Shown: in pieces, positions 61,708 through 64,000 of the stretch
Numbering within the stretch: the stretch's first letter is position 1
How the letters are laid out: each line of letters begins with the position of its first letter
From: an uncultured Sulfuricurvum sp.
GTDB lineage: Bacteria > Campylobacterota > Campylobacteria > Campylobacterales > Sulfurimonadaceae
NCBI RefSeq assembly: GCF_937936435.1
Contig: NZ_CALDDG010000051.1
Span: 1-64,000, forward strand
Length of the DNA stretch: 64,000 bases
Direction: 5' to 3'
Position numbers and translations under genes: made by a program
Notes under the pieces: model-generated
Seen by the model: only the letters and a program-made list of their open reading frames with translations
Told to the model about the DNA's origin: nothing
Databases searched by the model: none

Positions 61708-62590
61708 AACGGTATATCTCGCCGATTTGCAATACCTTGGAATTGAAGGGGTACGGTTTCTCTCTTATCAGCCGTTCAAACCACTCCCGAGGTTCGTTGA
61801 TCGGTTCGTCCGAGAGGACAAATGTCCCGTAATGGATAGGAATAAGCGTTTTAGCTCTTAAATCGATAGCGGCATGCAGCGCTTCGGGCGGGTTGGTATG
61901 GTTGTGTTTCATGATTGCTTCGGGGCGGTAGGCTCCGATCGGCAGAAACGCTTCATCGATGTCAAAACGCTCACCGATCTCTTTAAAATGTTCACCGTAT
62001 GCCGTATCTCCGGAGTGGTAGATCGTATGGTCGCTGTTTTGGATGACGTATCCTCCCCAGAGCGCCTTGTTGGTGTCGAACGGGGTTCGTTTGCTCCAAT
62101 GTTTAGCCGGAACGAGGGTAATGAACAAACCTCCGATCATGACCGACTCCCACCATTCCAACTCAAAGCACCGTTCTCTGGCGATTTTCCCCTTCAGATA
62201 GCGCCAGAATCCGACCGGGGCGACGATAATCGTATCGGGATTTTTGCTCAGAAGATAATCGACGGAGGCTTTGTCGTAATGATCGTAATGGGCATGGGTC
62301 AGAAGAATGATATCGGTGCGAAATTGCTTTTTGGGTATCGGCAGCGGTGTATGGCGTTTGTATAAAGGGATATTCCCGAGTACGGGATCAATGGCGATAG
62401 TCGTCTGTTGCAGAGCGAGCCATACGCTCGCATGCCCCGTCCAGAGGAGGTATTCCCCTTCAGGGAGATTTTCGTGGCGCATGATCGCAATTGCGGACGC
62501 AACGGTTTCTTTTTTTTGAAACGATTTACGCAACTGCCATTTCAGTATGGTCGAAAACGAGATTCGCGGTGAGGTATATCGGTGAGGCAT
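61685..62590 (-). CDS. MBL-fold hydrolase (NAPE-PLD/UlaG-like)
   Basis: A 301-residue metallo-beta-lactamase-fold enzyme with 'LLTHAHYDHYDKASVDYL' (HxHxDH), 'TLVPAKHWSKR', 'HSGDTAYG' and 'IPIHYGTFV'. The combination 'LLWTGHASVWLALQQTTIAIDPVLG' plus 'KHWSKR' is that of the NAPE-specific phospholipase D branch, so a phospholipid or long acyl substrate is possible. There is no signal peptide, but the basic N-terminus could bind membranes. Its end overlaps the EAL gene by 23 bp tail-to-tail; the AraC gene lies 9 bp upstream on the same strand. Confidence 0.88.
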   Translation of the reverse strand: MPHRYTSPRISFSTILKWQLRKSFQKKETVASAIAIMRHENLPEGEYLLWTGHASVWLALQQTTIAIDPVLGNIPLYKRHTPLPIPKKQFRTDIILLTHAHYDHYDKASVDYLLSKNPDTIIVAPVGFWRYLKGKIARERCFELEWWESVMIGGLFITLVPAKHWSKRTPFDTNKALWGGYVIQNSDHTIYHSGDTAYGEHFKEIGERFDIDEAFLPIGAYRPEAIMKHNHTNPPEALHAAIDLRAKTLIPIHYGTFVLSDEPINEPREWFERLIREKPYPFNSKVLQIGEIYRFRGLERP

Positions 62591-62599
62591 GGTATCCCT

Positions 62600-63643
62600 T
62601 TAGCGGCTTTGGCCCGATTGAGAGGCCGTCCATTCTCCCGGAGTCATCCCATACCATTGTTTGAACGCACGGATAAATGCGCTGGGTTCCGAGTAGCCAA
62701 GATAGACCGCGACGGTACTGATGTCGATTTTTTCTCTCAAATAGCGGGCAGAGAGTTTTTTTCGCACCTCTTTAAGAAGCTGCGTATGGCTGCTCCCTTC
62801 TGCTTTAAGCCGTTTTTGGAGGAGTCTGGGGTGTATCTTCGCTTTTAGGGCGACCGTTTCGAGCGAAAAATCGAGTTCACCCGCACAGACGAGAATAAGA
62901 CCGGAAATCTCCTCTTTGAATCCGCCGCTGATCTCCATCCCCAAATAGGTTTCGGCTTCTTTCTCGAACATCTGCAAAAGGGAAGGATTTTCGTAGAGGG
63001 TCTTGATCGCCAATGCTTCCTTGGAAAAGATCAGAGCGTTTTCCGTTTCGTCGAAATAGAGTTTGTTTCCGAATACCCGGCGGTATTCGCTAAGGTCATT
63101 CGGCAGTGAATGGCGGAACGTGGCATATTCGGGGGTGATTTTTTCCGAAGCGATTTTGTTGATCAAGCTCAAGGCCGCGCTGAGGTGAATCTCGGATTGA
63201 TATTTTCCCAGAGGGATAAGCTCCCCCGCATGGGAGAACATGAAACTGAGTTTATAGCGGTTTTGCGTCTCATCGAGCAGCGGTTTAAGACTCCGCCCGA
63301 TCAGCGGATAGTAGCGGCACAGCTTTTGTAATGCTTCGTTGATGTCACGCGAATGGAGCAGGAGATAGCCGAATACGCCGAGCGAATGGGGATTTGCCCA
63401 TTCGCCGAGTTTGAAGGAGAGGTTCGGATCGTCGGTAAATCGGGTCGCCTCTTCATAGAGTTCGGCGAGATAACGGGCATTCACCTGCGTCTCTTTACCT
63501 TGGAGCGTCCGCATATCCAGCCCGCGTGCCGATAAAAAGAGATCGCTGTCGAATCCATAGCGTTTTTGCAAAAACATTAAAATAGGCCATAAAATCTCGG
63601 CCCGTACCATTCGTTCGCGATGATCCGTTTTTGCTGTTCGCAA
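62600..63643 (-). CDS. AraC-family transcription regulator
   Basis: A 347-residue regulator: an N-terminal arabinose-binding-like/DUF-type sensing domain (about 20-210; 'PNLSFKLGEWANPHSLGVFGYLLLHSRDINEAL') and a C-terminal AraC double helix-turn-helix (about 245-340; 'LETVALKAKIHPRLLQKRLKAEGSSHTQLLKEVR', 'ISTVAVYLGYSEPSAFIRAFKQWYGMTPGEW'). This is the OruR/ArgR-like layout. The TTG at 63643 follows AAAGGA; the first ATG (63610) has no site. It probably regulates the adjacent MBL-hydrolase gene, with which it is co-transcribed. Confidence 0.9.
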   Translation of the reverse strand: MRTAKTDHRERMVRAEILWPILMFLQKRYGFDSDLFLSARGLDMRTLQGKETQVNARYLAELYEEATRFTDDPNLSFKLGEWANPHSLGVFGYLLLHSRDINEALQKLCRYYPLIGRSLKPLLDETQNRYKLSFMFSHAGELIPLGKYQSEIHLSAALSLINKIASEKITPEYATFRHSLPNDLSEYRRVFGNKLYFDETENALIFSKEALAIKTLYENPSLLQMFEKEAETYLGMEISGGFKEEISGLILVCAGELDFSLETVALKAKIHPRLLQKRLKAEGSSHTQLLKEVRKKLSARYLREKIDISTVAVYLGYSEPSAFIRAFKQWYGMTPGEWTASQSGQSR

Positions 63644-63727
63644 AATGTCTATCCTTTGTCACTCAAAGTCATTTGGCTTGGGTATCTCTCATTATACAAT
63701 AACGCTCATATGAGTAAGGGGAAGAAA

Positions 63728-64000
63728 ATGGATAAGAATAGTACAGAAGTGGCGGATCGATATGTCTCTTTTATGAACATCGATTGCTATCGCCACGCAT
63801 CGGACGTTATCGATGCGATTTTGGAAGTGACGCAGGATGAGCGCTACAGTAACCGGTTTTGGGAAGTTTTTAAATCCAAAATACCCCAAACATATTTCGA
63901 TAAGAATCCGGATGAAAAAGTGCTCTACCATGTATGCGCATCGGTATTTTATATCGAGGAACTGTTTGAAACGAGCAACCATGCCGTCGGTTTGGAGCTG
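63728..64000 (+). CDS. cowN: N2-fixation sustaining protein CowN (C-terminus outside window)
   Basis: At least 91 residues beginning MDKNSTEVADRYVSFMNIDCY. The family core is clear: 'DRYVSFMNIDCYRHA' near residues 10-24, 'RYSNRFWEVFKSKIPQT' about 39-55 and 'LYHVCASVFYIEELFETSN' about 65-83. CowN lets Mo-nitrogenase work in the presence of carbon monoxide, so its presence suggests nitrogen fixation in this organism. AAGGGGAAGAAA precedes the ATG. The frame is open to the window edge; the family is about 90-110 residues, so only a few codons should be missing. Confidence 0.85.
   Translation, partial: MDKNSTEVADRYVSFMNIDCYRHASDVIDAILEVTQDERYSNRFWEVFKSKIPQTYFDKNPDEKVLYHVCASVFYIEELFETSNHAVGLEL

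Noticed and set aside
1..64000. tRNA, rRNA, CRISPR, insertion sequence or prophage
   Set aside because: I saw no cloverleaf-like sequence with conserved arms, no regularly spaced repeats, no transposase or integrase motifs in the long reading frames.

Overview
The window is a gene-dense chromosome segment with about 46-50% GC by eye and very short intergenic gaps. It most likely comes from a free-living, respiratory Campylobacterota bacterium of the Sulfuricurvum/Sulfurimonas type; the genus is inference. Pointers are the HP0495-like DUF493 protein next to moaC, many ATGA/GTGA-coupled genes, small c-type cytochromes, an unusual CydA-like oxidase with a fused haem c domain, a dense set of c-di-GMP enzymes, TonB-dependent receptors, and a cowN-like gene at the right edge that suggests nitrogen fixation. 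No rRNA, tRNA, CRISPR array, insertion sequence or prophage was seen.

Layout. 1-4.9 kb: the end of an unrecognised helical protein, DUF493, moaC, a PDC-like membrane protein, mobA, a metallophosphoesterase and a DUF2780 protein. 5.1-17.2 kb: a plus-strand lipid locus. It contains counterparts of all four E. coli ynbABCD genes (CDP-alcohol phosphatidyltransferase, CdsA-like, alpha/beta hydrolase-methyltransferase fusion, PAP2-dual-specificity phosphatase fusion), plus a PlsC acyltransferase, an AT-rich orphan gene, an amidohydrolase, an ArsR-type regulator, Aas- and LplT-like lysophospholipid salvage genes, and a YiiX-like cysteine hydrolase. Two near-identical 38-bp leaders precede the amidohydrolase and the ArsR gene. 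17.2-20.2 kb: a gamma-glutamylcyclotransferase fused to a membrane domain, leuC and a cytochrome c.

19.7-34.0 kb is the most unusual part. Two divergent operons start at a symmetric operator-like element with 20-bp perfect inverted arms (25617-25670). Each arm begins with the same three-gene module: TonB-dependent receptor, membrane-anchored Ig-like periplasmic protein, NapH-like polyferredoxin. The left arm adds a CcdA/TauE-like membrane protein, TonB and possibly the cytochrome c. The right arm adds a double-cubane-type 2-hydroxyacyl-CoA-dehydratase-family reductase, its ATP-dependent activator, and another TonB-dependent receptor. I read this as an uptake system coupled to low-potential reduction; the substrate cannot be told from sequence.

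34.1-36.7 kb holds a CydA-like pair, one with a C-terminal haem c site, behind a long structured leader. 37-52.7 kb holds a Cys-rich protein, an ArsC-like protein, a chemoreceptor, an M15 peptidase, four GGDEF proteins, a small cytochrome, an RMD1 protein, an OmpA-like protein and two coupled winged-helix/helical genes. 52.9-59.2 kb holds a possible nuclease-fold protein with no standard start codon and an operon combining an ABC exporter, a degenerate haem-copper-oxidase-like protein, a multi-pass membrane protein and YceI. 59.3-64 kb holds a PAS-GGDEF-EAL gene broken by an in-frame TGA, an NAPE-PLD-like MBL hydrolase, an AraC regulator and the start of cowN.
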